From the NCBI GenBank assembly GCA_947481595.1, contig CANKHC010000006.1:1-37475 (forward strand): 37,475 bases of DNA. The letters run 5' to 3'. The notes under the pieces are model-generated. The model saw only the letters and a program-made list of their open reading frames with translations. It was not told where the DNA came from and did no database searches. Both the position numbers and the translations under genes were made by a program. Origin of the DNA: Fidelibacterota bacterium. Lineage in GTDB: Bacteria; Pseudomonadota; Alphaproteobacteria; Rhodospirillales; Rhodospirillaceae. Positions 1-11,450 of this stretch are shown one piece after another; position 1 is the first letter of the stretch; every line of letters starts with the position of its first letter.

Positions 1-83
1 ACCGATTTACCCGATGACGTCGCAACTTCAATCTGACGCAGTAGCGTCACGATCTGCTCCGGACTGGGTCTCTTCTTTGGCAT
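1..83 (-). CDS. IS3-family transposase OrfA, N-terminal fragment (partial, continues off window)
   Basis: Reverse complement from 83: ATGCCAAAGAAGAGACCCAGTCCGGAGCAGATCGTGACG... = MPKKRPSPEQIVTLLRQIEVATSSGKS, typical IS3 OrfA (HTH) start. Confidence 0.8.
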   Translation of the reverse strand, partial: MPKKRPSPEQIVTLLRQIEVATSSGKS

Positions 84-129
84 GACAAAGCTCCTTTCCA
101 AGCTAGTTTCTATCAAATCGCTTGGTACA
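1..129 (-). mobile_element. End of an IS3-family insertion sequence, running off the left edge; terminal sequence on the minus strand is TGTACCAAGCG...
   Basis: Minus strand encodes a transposase OrfA N-terminus from 83, preceded by about 46 bp ending in TGTACC at about 129. Sequence beyond 129 switches to a MarR-like reading frame. Exact terminus is inferred. Confidence 0.72.
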
Positions 130-340
130 AAAAGAGCCGGTCAGGTCAGTGGTGCGCGGCCGATCGAAAGAAGACCGCCGCGTCGTCGAGGTCACGCTCA
201 CCCGCACTGGCCGCAAATTTTACGATCTCATCCAAGAGGCCCACGTCCAATCCGTGTCGAAGATTTTGCAGGCTCTCAGCGCCGGCGAACAGGACACATT
301 GTTGAAATTATTCCGAAAGATAACGGCGAACCTCAAATGA
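130..340 (+). pseudogene. MarR-family transcriptional regulator, C-terminal remnant truncated by the IS
   Basis: KEPVRSVVRGRSKEDRRVVEVTLTRTGRKFYDLIQEAHVQSVSKILQALSAGEQDTLLKLFRKITANLK: MarR wing (SKEDRRVVEVTLT..G) and C-terminal dimerisation helix; the N-terminal half is missing at the IS junction. Confidence 0.75.
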
Positions 341-1449
341 CCGACATTTTCATGCACCCTAGCGCTCGCAAGACGTATTTCATTGGCGCAGGCGTTCTTG
401 CCCTCGTCGCCGCGCTGGTCACGACCCTGGTCTGGCAGCGCGCGCCGCAAGGCGAGGCTCCGCAGACAGCTGTGCCGGCGCTGTCGGTGACCGCCGCGAC
501 GCCGCACCGCGCCTTGTGGCCGACGACACTCGACGTCAGCGGCGCCATCGCGCCATGGCAGGAAGCGGTCATCAGCTCACAGATCGGCGGCTACCAGATC
601 AGCGAAATTCTCGTCAACGTGGGCGATCAGGTGAAGAAAGGCCAGGTGCTGGCCCGTCTCGACCAAGCCCTGCTGCGCGCCGACGAGGCCCTTCTGCTCG
701 CGAACTTCGAGCAAGCCGAAGCTAACCACAAGCGCGGGCTTGCGCTGAAGGGCAAGGGGTTCATCAGCGACCAGAACATCCTGCAGACCGAAACCCAAGT
801 GAAGACCACGCGCGCACTGCTCGACAGCAAGCGGCTTCAGATCCGCTACACCGATATCGTCGCCCCCGATGACGGTGCTGTGGCCGCGCGCGACGCGACG
901 CTCGGCAGCGTTGTCTCTACCGGGCAGGAACTCTTCAGGCTCGTGCGCCAAAATCGCCTGGAGTGGCGGGGTGAGCTTTCTGCCAAGCAGATCACGCAGG
1001 TTCTCCCCGGCCAGTCTGTACGTCTGTCCTTGCCCAATGGGGCGCAGGCCTCGGCCGTGGTCCGCCAGGCCGCGCCCACACTCGATGCCGGCTCCCGTCT
1101 CGGCACTGTCTACGCCGACCTGGAAGCCAATTCCGCGGCGCGGGCAGGGATGTATGCGAGCGGTCGGATTGCCATCGGCGAAGTGCCGGCCCTCGCCGTT
1201 CCCGCCGAGGCCGTCGTTGTCCGCGATGGCCGCAACTATGTTTTGGAGATCACCGGCACTGAGGCTGTTTCCAAGGTTGTCTTGCGCGGCGTGGAAATCG
1301 GCCGCCGCGAAGGCGAGCATGTCGAGATCTTGACCGGTCTGACCGAGTTCACGCGCTTCGCTGTGCGCGGCGCCGGCTTCCTCAACGACGGCGCCGTCGT
1401 CCGCGTGGTGAAGGAACTGCTCGGCGTCTTGCAGGGGGCTCAGCGCTGA
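337..1449 (+). CDS. RND efflux periplasmic adaptor (HlyD/MFP family)
   Basis: Start ATG at 337 overlaps the MarR stop (ATGA). N-terminal TM anchor, then biotinyl-lipoyl-like WQEAVISSQIGGYQISEILVNVGDQVKKGQVLARLD and a hairpin. The longer ORF from 82 reads through the IS. Confidence 0.88.
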   Translation: MTDIFMHPSARKTYFIGAGVLALVAALVTTLVWQRAPQGEAPQTAVPALSVTAATPHRALWPTTLDVSGAIAPWQEAVISSQIGGYQISEILVNVGDQVKKGQVLARLDQALLRADEALLLANFEQAEANHKRGLALKGKGFISDQNILQTETQVKTTRALLDSKRLQIRYTDIVAPDDGAVAARDATLGSVVSTGQELFRLVRQNRLEWRGELSAKQITQVLPGQSVRLSLPNGAQASAVVRQAAPTLDAGSRLGTVYADLEANSAARAGMYASGRIAIGEVPALAVPAEAVVVRDGRNYVLEITGTEAVSKVVLRGVEIGRREGEHVEILTGLTEFTRFAVRGAGFLNDGAVVRVVKELLGVLQGAQR

Positions 1450-1450
1450 C

Positions 1451-4400
1451 ATGACTCTCGCGACCTGGTCCATCCGCAACCCTGTTCCCACCATCCTCAT
1501 CTTTGGCCTGCTGGCGCTGGCCGGAGTTTGGGGATTTTCCCGCCTGGCTATTCAGGATCTCCCAGATTTCGACTTTCCGACCGTAACCGTCACGCTGTCC
1601 CAACCCGGTGCTGCCCCCGCACAGCTTGAAACAGAGATCGCGCGCAAGGTCGAGGATTCACTCTCAGCGCTCCCGGCCGTGAAACACCTGCGTACGACCG
1701 TAAGCAGCGGAGCGGTCTCCGTCGTCGTGGAATTTGAATTGTCCAAGGCGCTGTCGGATGCGGTCAGTGAGACCAAGAACGCCGTCGATCAGATCCGCGG
1801 CGATTTGCCCAATGATATGCAGCCGCCGATCGTCACCGCGCTTGCCATCAACGGCGAAGCCCTCATGACCTATGCGGTCGGATCGACCCGCATGGATGAA
1901 GAGGCCTTGTCTTGGTTTGTCGACGACACCCTCTCGCGTGCGGTCCTTGCCGTGCCGGGTGTCGGCCGATTCGAGCGTATCGGCGGCGTGCAGCGTGAAG
2001 TCCTTGTCGAGATCGACCCCGCGCGGCTTTCCGGCCTCGGCATCACGGCGGCCCAAGTGTCGCGGGCCTTGCGCCTGGTGCAGCAGGAATCTTCGGGCGG
2101 CCGCGGCCAGATCGGCGGCGCGGAGCAGGCGGTACGTACCATCGCCACCGTAGGACAGGCGGCAGAACTCGCGGCCCTTCCCCTGGTCCTGCCCAATGGC
2201 CGCAGCGTCCGGCTGGACGAAGTCGCCACCATTACGGATGGCTCGGGCGAGCGCATGCAGATGGCGCTCTTGGACGGCAAGCCCGTGGTCGGCTTTCGCA
2301 TCTACCGCTCGCGAGGCTTCGACGAGGTCAGTATCTCCAAAGGCGTGCAGACTGCCCTCGACGCCCTGTCGAAGACCGATCCTTCGCTCAGCGTCACGCT
2401 CATTTCCGATACCGTGCGCTACACGCTGAACCAATACGAAGGTTCAATGGACCTGCTCTACGAGGGTGCGTTTCTCGCGATCTTGGTGGTCTTCCTTTTC
2501 CTGCGCGATTGGCGCGCCACCTTGATTTCGGCGGCTGCTTTGCCGTTGTCGATCTTGCCAGCCTTCGCCGCCATTGCGTGGCTCGGCTACTCCCTCAACA
2601 CGCTCACGCTTCTCGCTCTGGCCGTCATCGTCGGCATTCTTGTCGACGACGCCATTGTCGAGATCGAGAATGTCGAGCGCCACGTTCACATGGGCAAATC
2701 GGTGGAAAAAGCCACCGAGGATGCGGTGAACGAGATCGCCCTTGCGGTGATCGCGACAACCGCCAGCCTGGTCGTGGTCTTTCTTCCCACCGCCCTGATG
2801 AGCGGCATCGCGGGGGTCCTCTTCCAGCAGTTCGGTTGGACCGTCGTCATTGCCGTGCTGGCATCGCTCTTGGTGGCGCGCCTCTTTACGCCCATGCTGG
2901 CCGCACGCTTTCTCAAGCCCAAGCCGTTCAAGAGCGAAAGCCAAGGCCCCATCATGCGGCGGTACTTGGCCGCGGTCGACTGGTGCCTCGGGCATCGCAA
3001 GACCACGATCCTTGGCGCTACGGCCTTTTTCGCTGTCTCTCTCGCGCTGCTGCCGCTGATTCCCACGGGTTTTATTCCCGCCGGGGATCAGGGCCTCACC
3101 CGCGTCAGGATCGAGCTTCCCCCCGGCAGCACCGTCGAACGCACCCTCCAGACGGCCGAGGAGGCAAGGGCCGTGCTCTCCGAGGTCCCGGGCATCCAGA
3201 GTGTCTTCACCACCGTGGGCAATGCGGGGGTCGGCACGGGATTTGGCCGCCAAGCCGGCGAAGTCCGCAAAGCGCAGCTGTTGGTCATTCTCACGCCGCG
3301 CGAAGACCGTGCCCCTCAGGCCGAAATCGAAAGTTCCGTGCGCAAGGAGCTCCTGCGCGTTGCGGGGGCGCGCTTCGACGTCGGCAACGGCGGGTCGGGC
3401 GAAAAGATGCAAGTGACCTTGGCCAGCACCGATTCCCAAGCCCTCAAATCCAGCGCGCTCGCCCTTGAACGCGAATTGCGCGCCCTGGGAACGCTTTCCA
3501 ACATCACATCGACGGCAAGCTTGGAGCGTCCCGAAATTGTTGTCCGTCCCGATCCGCAATTGGCGGCGGAACGCGGCGTCACGGCCGCAAGCATCGGCGA
3601 GGCCTTGCGCATCGCCACCGGCGGCGACTTCGATTCTCAGGTCGCCAAACTGAATTTGGACAATCGCCAGCTTTATATCCGGGTCCGCGTACCGGATGTC
3701 TCGCGCATGGACCTCGACACTTTTGCCGCCCTTCCGATTCTGGGGCGCAGCGGCCTCGTCCCGCTGGCGAGCGTCGCCAAGGTGTCGATGGAAACCGGTC
3801 CGGCACAGATCGACCGCTTCGACCGCAGCCGCTATGTCACGGTTAATGCCGATCTGGATGGAATGCCGCTCAGCACGGCCTATGCCCAGGCCATGGCGTT
3901 ACCGTCCATGAAGCTGTTGCCGTCGACGGTCAAGACCATCAGCACCGGCGATACTGAGATCTTCGAAGAGGTGCTTTCGGGCTTCACGATCGCGCTGATC
4001 ACCGGATTTATCTGCATCTTCTGCGTCATCGTGCTGCTGTTTAAGGATTTCTTACAGCCGATCACCATCCTCTCGGCGATTCCGCTGTCGGCCGGCGGGG
4101 CCTTCCTTGCGCTGCTGCTGTTCAATATCGAGCTCGGCGTGCCGGCGATGATCGGCCTCATCACCCTCATGGGCATCGTCACCAAGAACTCGATTCTGCT
4201 GGTGGATTACGCCCTCGCGAACACCCGCGAGCGTGGCATGCCAACCCGCGAAGCCGTGATCGACGCCTGCCGTAAAAGGGCGCGCCCGATCGTCATGACC
4301 ACCATCGCGATGATCGCCGGCATGATGCCCATTGCCATTGGCTTTGGTTCGGACGCCAGTTTCCGCCAACCCATGGCCGTTGCGGTCATCGGCGGGCTGA

Positions 4401-4528
4401 TCACGTCAACGGCCCTCAGTCTGCTGGTTGTTCCGGTCGTCTTTGTCTATGTGGGCCGGTTTGAAGCCTGGATCGGTCGGATCGCCAACCGCGCGGGCCT
4501 ATCCCCCCGCAAGGCCGAGGTGCTCTAG
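1451..4528 (+). CDS. RND multidrug efflux permease (AcrB/HAE1 family)
   Basis: 1025 aa; SIRNPVPTILIF start, VTVTLSQPGAAPAQLETEIARKVED, GILVDDAIVEIENVERH, GIVTKNSILLVDYA. Confidence 0.95.
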   Translation: MTLATWSIRNPVPTILIFGLLALAGVWGFSRLAIQDLPDFDFPTVTVTLSQPGAAPAQLETEIARKVEDSLSALPAVKHLRTTVSSGAVSVVVEFELSKALSDAVSETKNAVDQIRGDLPNDMQPPIVTALAINGEALMTYAVGSTRMDEEALSWFVDDTLSRAVLAVPGVGRFERIGGVQREVLVEIDPARLSGLGITAAQVSRALRLVQQESSGGRGQIGGAEQAVRTIATVGQAAELAALPLVLPNGRSVRLDEVATITDGSGERMQMALLDGKPVVGFRIYRSRGFDEVSISKGVQTALDALSKTDPSLSVTLISDTVRYTLNQYEGSMDLLYEGAFLAILVVFLFLRDWRATLISAAALPLSILPAFAAIAWLGYSLNTLTLLALAVIVGILVDDAIVEIENVERHVHMGKSVEKATEDAVNEIALAVIATTASLVVVFLPTALMSGIAGVLFQQFGWTVVIAVLASLLVARLFTPMLAARFLKPKPFKSESQGPIMRRYLAAVDWCLGHRKTTILGATAFFAVSLALLPLIPTGFIPAGDQGLTRVRIELPPGSTVERTLQTAEEARAVLSEVPGIQSVFTTVGNAGVGTGFGRQAGEVRKAQLLVILTPREDRAPQAEIESSVRKELLRVAGARFDVGNGGSGEKMQVTLASTDSQALKSSALALERELRALGTLSNITSTASLERPEIVVRPDPQLAAERGVTAASIGEALRIATGGDFDSQVAKLNLDNRQLYIRVRVPDVSRMDLDTFAALPILGRSGLVPLASVAKVSMETGPAQIDRFDRSRYVTVNADLDGMPLSTAYAQAMALPSMKLLPSTVKTISTGDTEIFEEVLSGFTIALITGFICIFCVIVLLFKDFLQPITILSAIPLSAGGAFLALLLFNIELGVPAMIGLITLMGIVTKNSILLVDYALANTRERGMPTREAVIDACRKRARPIVMTTIAMIAGMMPIAIGFGSDASFRQPMAVAVIGGLITSTALSLLVVPVVFVYVGRFEAWIGRIANRAGLSPRKAEVL

Positions 4529-4629
4529 CTCAAGACCGGGAATTTATCCCCCTTACGGCAGAACTTTAAGTTCGCCTCAGCGTTTTATTCCGTGATTTCT
4601 CCTATCGGACGTAGCGCTGGGACACCGCC

Positions 4630-5451
4630 GTGACTGAACAGCGACCTCTCGAGCTCACCTGTTATGTCCATGAGGCGTGGGCGCCGCGCATTCGCCCCGC
4701 CGGATCAAAACGCGAATGGATGGAAAAATCGCCGGAGCGCTTCGCCTACCGCTGTCTTCCGCTCGCCATTGCCAATACGCACGGCTGGGAGATCGGAAGT
4801 CCCTGCGGTTTTGAAGCCCGCTGGCGCGGCGGCCGGGGTGTCGAGGCCGTCGAAATCCGCGCCGACAAGGACACGCCGCCCCACCTGGTGCCAACCTCGC
4901 TGTTCGGCGAGGGCACCATCACCTTCCATGTCGATGGCATCTTCCGCACGTCACCCGGTTGGAATCTGTGGGTGAGTGGTGCCCCCAACGCCGCAAAGGA
5001 CGGCATCGCCCCGCTCGGCGGCGTGATCGAGACCGATTGGTCGCCCTACACCTTCACCATGAACTGGCGCTTCACCCGGGCCAATCACTGGGTCCGCTGG
5101 GAAAAAGACGAGCCGTTTTGTTTCTTCTTTCCGGTGCAGCGGGGCGTTCTCGACGTCATCCAGCCCGAAATCAAACCGCTCTCGGATGCACCCGAGTTGG
5201 AAAAGACCTTCACGGACTGGGCCCACGCCCGCAAAGCTTTCCAAGAACATGTGCGCCGTACCAACCCCACCGCGCCCACCGATCAGTGGCAAAAACTCTA
5301 TTACCGCGGCGTGTGCCCCAACGACACTCCGGGTGCCCCCGATCATCAAACCAAATTGCACCTGGCCCCGTTCAAGGCATCCGACGGCTCCGCCGCGGCC
5401 TGCCCCATGCACCCTATTCCCGGCGAAACGCCACATCCGCCCCGGGATTAG
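4630..5451 (+). CDS. DUF6065-like uncharacterised protein
   Basis: EWMEKSPERFAYRCLPLAIANTHGWEI...GFEARWRGG...W and aromatic rich; resembles the DUF6065 family from memory. Confidence 0.6.
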   Translation: MTEQRPLELTCYVHEAWAPRIRPAGSKREWMEKSPERFAYRCLPLAIANTHGWEIGSPCGFEARWRGGRGVEAVEIRADKDTPPHLVPTSLFGEGTITFHVDGIFRTSPGWNLWVSGAPNAAKDGIAPLGGVIETDWSPYTFTMNWRFTRANHWVRWEKDEPFCFFFPVQRGVLDVIQPEIKPLSDAPELEKTFTDWAHARKAFQEHVRRTNPTAPTDQWQKLYYRGVCPNDTPGAPDHQTKLHLAPFKASDGSAAACPMHPIPGETPHPPRD

Positions 5452-5467
5452 ACCGTACCCGGCTGTT

Positions 5468-5483
5468 TTATTTATATAAATAA
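5468..5483. promoter_or_regulatory. Perfect 16-bp AT-only palindrome TTATTTATATAAATAA
   Basis: Read directly; intergenic, upstream of the 5647 gene, in a GC-rich background. Confidence 0.45.
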
Positions 5484-5646
5484 GACGAGACCGGCGGTCC
5501 GGCCCTTCCGCACGCTCATATATAGAGCAGGGCGCTTTCCAGTGTGCAGTGCAGCAACAGACGAGGGCCCTGACGAGCCCCTCGTTTGACCATATATTGC
5601 CGGGAGCGTCGGCCCGATTCGGGCCGCGCAAACACATCATCGGGAG

Positions 5647-6726
5647 ATGCAGGTGAAGATCGTTAGGAACGTATTGCTCGTGGGCAGCGCGCTGATGGCG
5701 GCCGGTCCCGCTCTGGCAGAGTCGCGCAGCTATGTCGTCAGCAATTTCACGCTCGCGTCCTACAGCACGGACGGCGACTGCTCGAAGGGCATCAATCCTT
5801 CGGTCGATGCGCAGAACGATTTGAACCTGCTGGCCTTGGGTTACACCAAGGAGGAAGTGGAAAAGTTCAACAACGCCGGACAGGGCGGCGGCGCCGGCCA
5901 AATCCTCATCAATCGCGCCAAGGTTGGCGGCAAAAACGTCAGTTCCTGGGTCAACCCGGCGAGCGCGCCCGATCCGAAGTTGAACGCCGTCGACGGCAAG
6001 TATGCCTTCGGCTTCAACCTCGACGGCCGCGGCGCTGACTCGCCCAACGGCTTCGAAGAACCGTTCACCAAGGAAAAAGGCATCAACAACCAGCTCTTCC
6101 GCGCCATGGGCTGCTTCACGGTCTTCCGCGGCGACGAGAAGGTGAAGCCGACCGCCTGGTTCTCTGCCTGGGACATCATTCGCCCGGGCATGCCGGCCTG
6201 GCTGATGACGTTTGAAGGTGCGGATCTCAGCAAAGACGGCGATATCAAAATCGTCTTCGACCGCGCGCTCGAGCACGCCGAACGTGATGCGAAGTCCGAA
6301 GTGCTGCGCGACATGACTTTCCGCCTCGACCCGAACCCCCGTGCGCACATCGAACTCAAGGGCCGGATCAAGGACGGCAAGATCGAGCTCGTCGAACACG
6401 GCGAAGTGCGCGCGGTCTTCGGCGAAGAAATGCTCTTCCCCGAACTTCTGCTGAAGAACACGCATTTGCGTCTCACCATGCAGAAGGACGGTTCGCTGGC
6501 GGGTTACATCGGCGGCTATCAGCCGTGGAAAGATACCTACAGCAGCAGCTGGTACGCCAACGGCGGCTCCGACCAGGTGGGCCTCTATTACCTGCTGCGC
6601 GCGGCAGCTGACGCCAACCCCGATCCCAAGACCGGCCTCAACCGCGACATCTCGACGGCCTATACCCTCGAAGCGGTCCCGGCGTTCACCGTTCCGCTGA
6701 ACAAAAACAAAATCGCGAACCGCTAG
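5647..6726 (+). CDS. Secreted protein of unknown function (signal peptide), partner of the downstream repeat protein
   Basis: MQVKIVRNVLLVGSALMAAGPALAES signal peptide; 359 aa; 11 bp before the next gene. Confidence 0.75.
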   Translation: MQVKIVRNVLLVGSALMAAGPALAESRSYVVSNFTLASYSTDGDCSKGINPSVDAQNDLNLLALGYTKEEVEKFNNAGQGGGAGQILINRAKVGGKNVSSWVNPASAPDPKLNAVDGKYAFGFNLDGRGADSPNGFEEPFTKEKGINNQLFRAMGCFTVFRGDEKVKPTAWFSAWDIIRPGMPAWLMTFEGADLSKDGDIKIVFDRALEHAERDAKSEVLRDMTFRLDPNPRAHIELKGRIKDGKIELVEHGEVRAVFGEEMLFPELLLKNTHLRLTMQKDGSLAGYIGGYQPWKDTYSSSWYANGGSDQVGLYYLLRAAADANPDPKTGLNRDISTAYTLEAVPAFTVPLNKNKIANR

Positions 6727-6737
6727 GAAAAACACCC

Positions 6738-8090
6738 ATGAAGATCACATTGAACGCGGCCGTCATTGCGATCGCCTGCGCCGTCGCCGCCAGCTCCGCC
6801 TCTGCTAAGGATATGCCGATCACCAAAGAAGCCATGCCGGCCGGCATCACGCTGCAACCCCTCGGCCGCGCGCAAGGCTACGGCGCGCAGCGCTGGCGCC
6901 AGATCAGCCGCGCGGAAATCGTCTATGCCAGCGACAAAGGCCTGACCACCTACACCTCCGACGCCGACCAGCCGGGCAAGTCCAATTGCGTCGCCGAATG
7001 CGCGCAGACCTGGATTCCGCTGTCACCCGTTGCCAAAGCCAAGGGCGTTCCGGGCTGGACGGTCATCAGCCGCGCCGACGGCACCAAGCAATGGGCCCAT
7101 GAAGGCAAGCCGCTTTACACGCACAAGGACGACAAAGAAGGCGGCGATGTCATGGGCCAGGGTGATGACCCCAATGGCCGGCAGTTTTTCGGCGGCGAGG
7201 GCAAGGCTCTCAAGGCGAAGCTCCCCGACGGCTGGCGTATCCACAAGTCTCACACCGGCGGCGAGTCGACGGGCGGCGTCGCCATGCCGGTTGGCTTTGC
7301 CGTTCACGAAGTCGGCGATGCCAATGGCGTGGTCATCGTCGACATGCACAACCCCGAAGTCGAGCGCACGCTCTATTACTACACCGGCGATATCGCGAAA
7401 GATAAGCGCGCCTGCGGCACGCAGTCGGCGGTGTGCGCCGGTTTCGAACCGGTGCAGGCGCCTGTCCTCGCCATGGCGATCGGTGAGTGGACCATCGTTG
7501 AGCGCAAGGACGGCATCCGCCAGTGGGCGTTCCGCAACAAGCCGCTCTACACCTACGAAGCCGACCGCATCACCGGCGACGTGCACGGCGTGAACGTCGA
7601 CAAGCGCTGGCAGCTCGCCGCAGTCGATACCTACTTCATGCCGAAGAATGTCATCTGGCGCGATGACTTCATCCAGGGCCGCATGCTTGCCACCGACAAA
7701 GGTATGACGCTCTACCGCCGCAACATCCTGTCCTTCAACCCGGCCTCGGTGCAGCTGGCACACGACCGTCCGTATCGTCCGCGCATCGGCCGCCACATCC
7801 GCGACGTGGCCTGCGACGCGGTGTGTCAGAAGGCCTACAAGCCTTACCTGGCACCGAAGGACGCGCAGCCCCAGGGCTACTTCGGCATCCACACGCTGCC
7901 CGATGGCAGCAAGCAGTGGACCTACAAGGACTTCGCGCTCTACACCTCCGTCGACGACAAAGCCCCGGGCGATTCCCTCGGCGATGTGGTCTACAGCCTC
8001 CTGATGTCCGATGAACCGAACGTCGACAACGACGTCGGCTTCCCCGGCCTTTACAAGGCCGGCTTCTATTGGATGGTCGCGACTTTCTAA
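6738..8090 (+). CDS. Secreted protein with about three COG4315/Lipoprotein_15 (PF03640-type) repeats
   Basis: Signal peptide; repeats GLTTYTSD...CVAECAQTWIPL...W.VISR.DGTKQWAHEGKPLYTHKDDKEGGDVMG; LYYYTGD...W.IVERKDGIRQWAFRNKPLYTYEADRITGDVHG; GMTLYRR...CDAVCQKAYKPYLA...LPDGSKQWTYKDFALYTSVDDKAPGDSLG. Confidence 0.8.
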   Translation: MKITLNAAVIAIACAVAASSASAKDMPITKEAMPAGITLQPLGRAQGYGAQRWRQISRAEIVYASDKGLTTYTSDADQPGKSNCVAECAQTWIPLSPVAKAKGVPGWTVISRADGTKQWAHEGKPLYTHKDDKEGGDVMGQGDDPNGRQFFGGEGKALKAKLPDGWRIHKSHTGGESTGGVAMPVGFAVHEVGDANGVVIVDMHNPEVERTLYYYTGDIAKDKRACGTQSAVCAGFEPVQAPVLAMAIGEWTIVERKDGIRQWAFRNKPLYTYEADRITGDVHGVNVDKRWQLAAVDTYFMPKNVIWRDDFIQGRMLATDKGMTLYRRNILSFNPASVQLAHDRPYRPRIGRHIRDVACDAVCQKAYKPYLAPKDAQPQGYFGIHTLPDGSKQWTYKDFALYTSVDDKAPGDSLGDVVYSLLMSDEPNVDNDVGFPGLYKAGFYWMVATF

Positions 8091-8115
8091 GTCGCGCACG
8101 CCTCTATTGATCGAG

Positions 8116-8145
8116 CGAGGGCGTCACACGCGTGTGACGCCCTCG
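8116..8145. terminator. Perfect 30-bp palindrome CGAGGGCGTCACACG/CGTGTGACGCCCTCG between convergent genes; probable bidirectional terminator
   Basis: 15+15 nt perfect inverted repeat between stops at 8090 (+) and 8158 (-). Confidence 0.65.
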
Positions 8146-8157
8146 TGTTATCTGGCG

Positions 8158-10353
<2,196 letters not shown>

Positions 10354-10554
10354 GAGAGTCCTTTGCGATGTGAAAAACGCCAGCCGGAGGCCCGGAGGCC
10401 GAGTCCAACGGAGCACTTCTGGAATAGTTCCAATCGTGCCGTGCGATACACGCCTGTGGGACGGCGCGCCGGCTCAAGGCATGGACAGCGTTTCCGCAAC
10501 GCACGCGCCTGGGCGGAGTTACACTTCGGGCCATCTGGTGAACAAGGAACATCC

Positions 10555-10968
10555 GTGAAACGCAAGCAGACGATCAGCACGAAGCCGCTGCGCGCCGCCG
10601 CACGTCAGGCGCAGCGCAACGTTGCTCAATCCCTCAAGCTCGCGGCGGGGGCGAGCGAGGTCATCGCCGCGCGAACCGGCGTATCCGGCAACGGTGACGT
10701 TCACGATCCTTGGGAACTGGCCAGGATCGTTCCCGAAAAAGCCGTCGCCTTCAGTTCATCGGGACTCATATGGATGATGAGCCTCATGCGCATCGGCGCC
10801 CAGTTCTCACAGGAGAGCCGCAACCCCGGCAGGGGGATGTTCGCGTTTCAAAGCGGCATGTGGATGGCCTGGACGCGCGCGGCCTCACGCACCTTGCGCG
10901 CCCAGCATGACGCCAGCCTTCCGCTTACGCGCGCGGTTGCGCGCAACCAGCGCCGCCTTTGTCGCTAA
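10555..10968 (+). CDS. Small hypothetical protein, possibly phasin-like
   Basis: GTG start; VKRKQTISTKPLRAAARQAQRNVAQSLKLAAGASEVIAARTG...WELARIVPEKAVAFSSSG. Divergent from katE. Confidence 0.5.
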   Translation: MKRKQTISTKPLRAAARQAQRNVAQSLKLAAGASEVIAARTGVSGNGDVHDPWELARIVPEKAVAFSSSGLIWMMSLMRIGAQFSQESRNPGRGMFAFQSGMWMAWTRAASRTLRAQHDASLPLTRAVARNQRRLCR

Positions 10969-11049
10969 GCGCCCTGACAAACCCCGCAACGAAAACGTGC
11001 GGCGCGCGTTGTTCTCATACATCCACCATCATAGCGCTGGTTTTTGACC

Positions 11050-11262
11050 ATGACCGAAGCCCCGACCGAAACCCCGACACGCGCGACCTTGGATCGCGCC
11101 GCCGCCATCGCCCGCGACAACTTGGTCTTTTCCGAACGCCGCGCCCGCGATGTGGAAAACCAGGCCAAGACCGCACGGCTGCGTGCCATGCGCCTCGCGC
11201 ACGAGGCCTCTCAAGCTTCTGAGAGTGCCGCGCAAGAGCCCGCGAAGAGAGCCTCTCGCTAA
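11050..11262 (+). CDS. Small hypothetical protein (70 aa), helical and Ala/Arg rich
   Basis: ATG at 11050, MTEAPTETPTRATLDRAAAIARDNLVFSERRARDVENQAKTARL. Confidence 0.4.
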   Translation: MTEAPTETPTRATLDRAAAIARDNLVFSERRARDVENQAKTARLRAMRLAHEASQASESAAQEPAKRASR

Positions 11263-11424
11263 CCTTTAAGCGACTCCGCCGCCGTCCCATCGCTGCGCCC
11301 CTCTTGTTATTTTGGGCCATGCCGTGACATAGCGGCCAATCCCGCGCCTCAACCCGTCAAAAGGGATTGCAGACCAAGGGCTTCCGGCCTGTTGTGCAAA
11401 TCCATATTGTGTTGCGCCGCAACG

Positions 11425-11450
11425 TGGCCCATTTTTGACGAGTTGGCCCA
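11425..11450 (+). promoter_or_regulatory. Two direct TGGCCCA repeats, 19 bp start to start, upstream of the AraC gene; candidate operator
   Basis: TGGCCCATTTTTG at 11425 and TGGCCCAAAAT at 11444; an inverted copy ATTTTGGGCCA lies at 11309-11319. Confidence 0.4.

Noticed and set aside
82-336. Upstream 85 aa of the 82..1449 ORF as part of the RND adaptor
   Set aside because: It reads through the IS end and the MarR remnant in another frame; the ATG at 337 gives a normal membrane-anchored adaptor start.
2444-3559. 371-aa minus-strand ORF opposite the RND permease
   Set aside because: Shadow ORF of a well-supported GC-rich CDS; low-complexity His/Arg/Gly/Asp-rich translation with no domain pattern.
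4951-6735. 594-aa minus-strand ORF spanning the DUF6065-like and secreted genes
   Set aside because: Runs antisense across two supported genes and an intergenic region; no signal, motif or plausible start context seen.
5213-7105. Other TGGGCC/GGCCCA occurrences, e.g. near 5219 and 7092, as regulator sites
   Set aside because: They lie inside coding sequence and are expected by chance in a GC-rich genome; only the clustered intergenic copies were retained.
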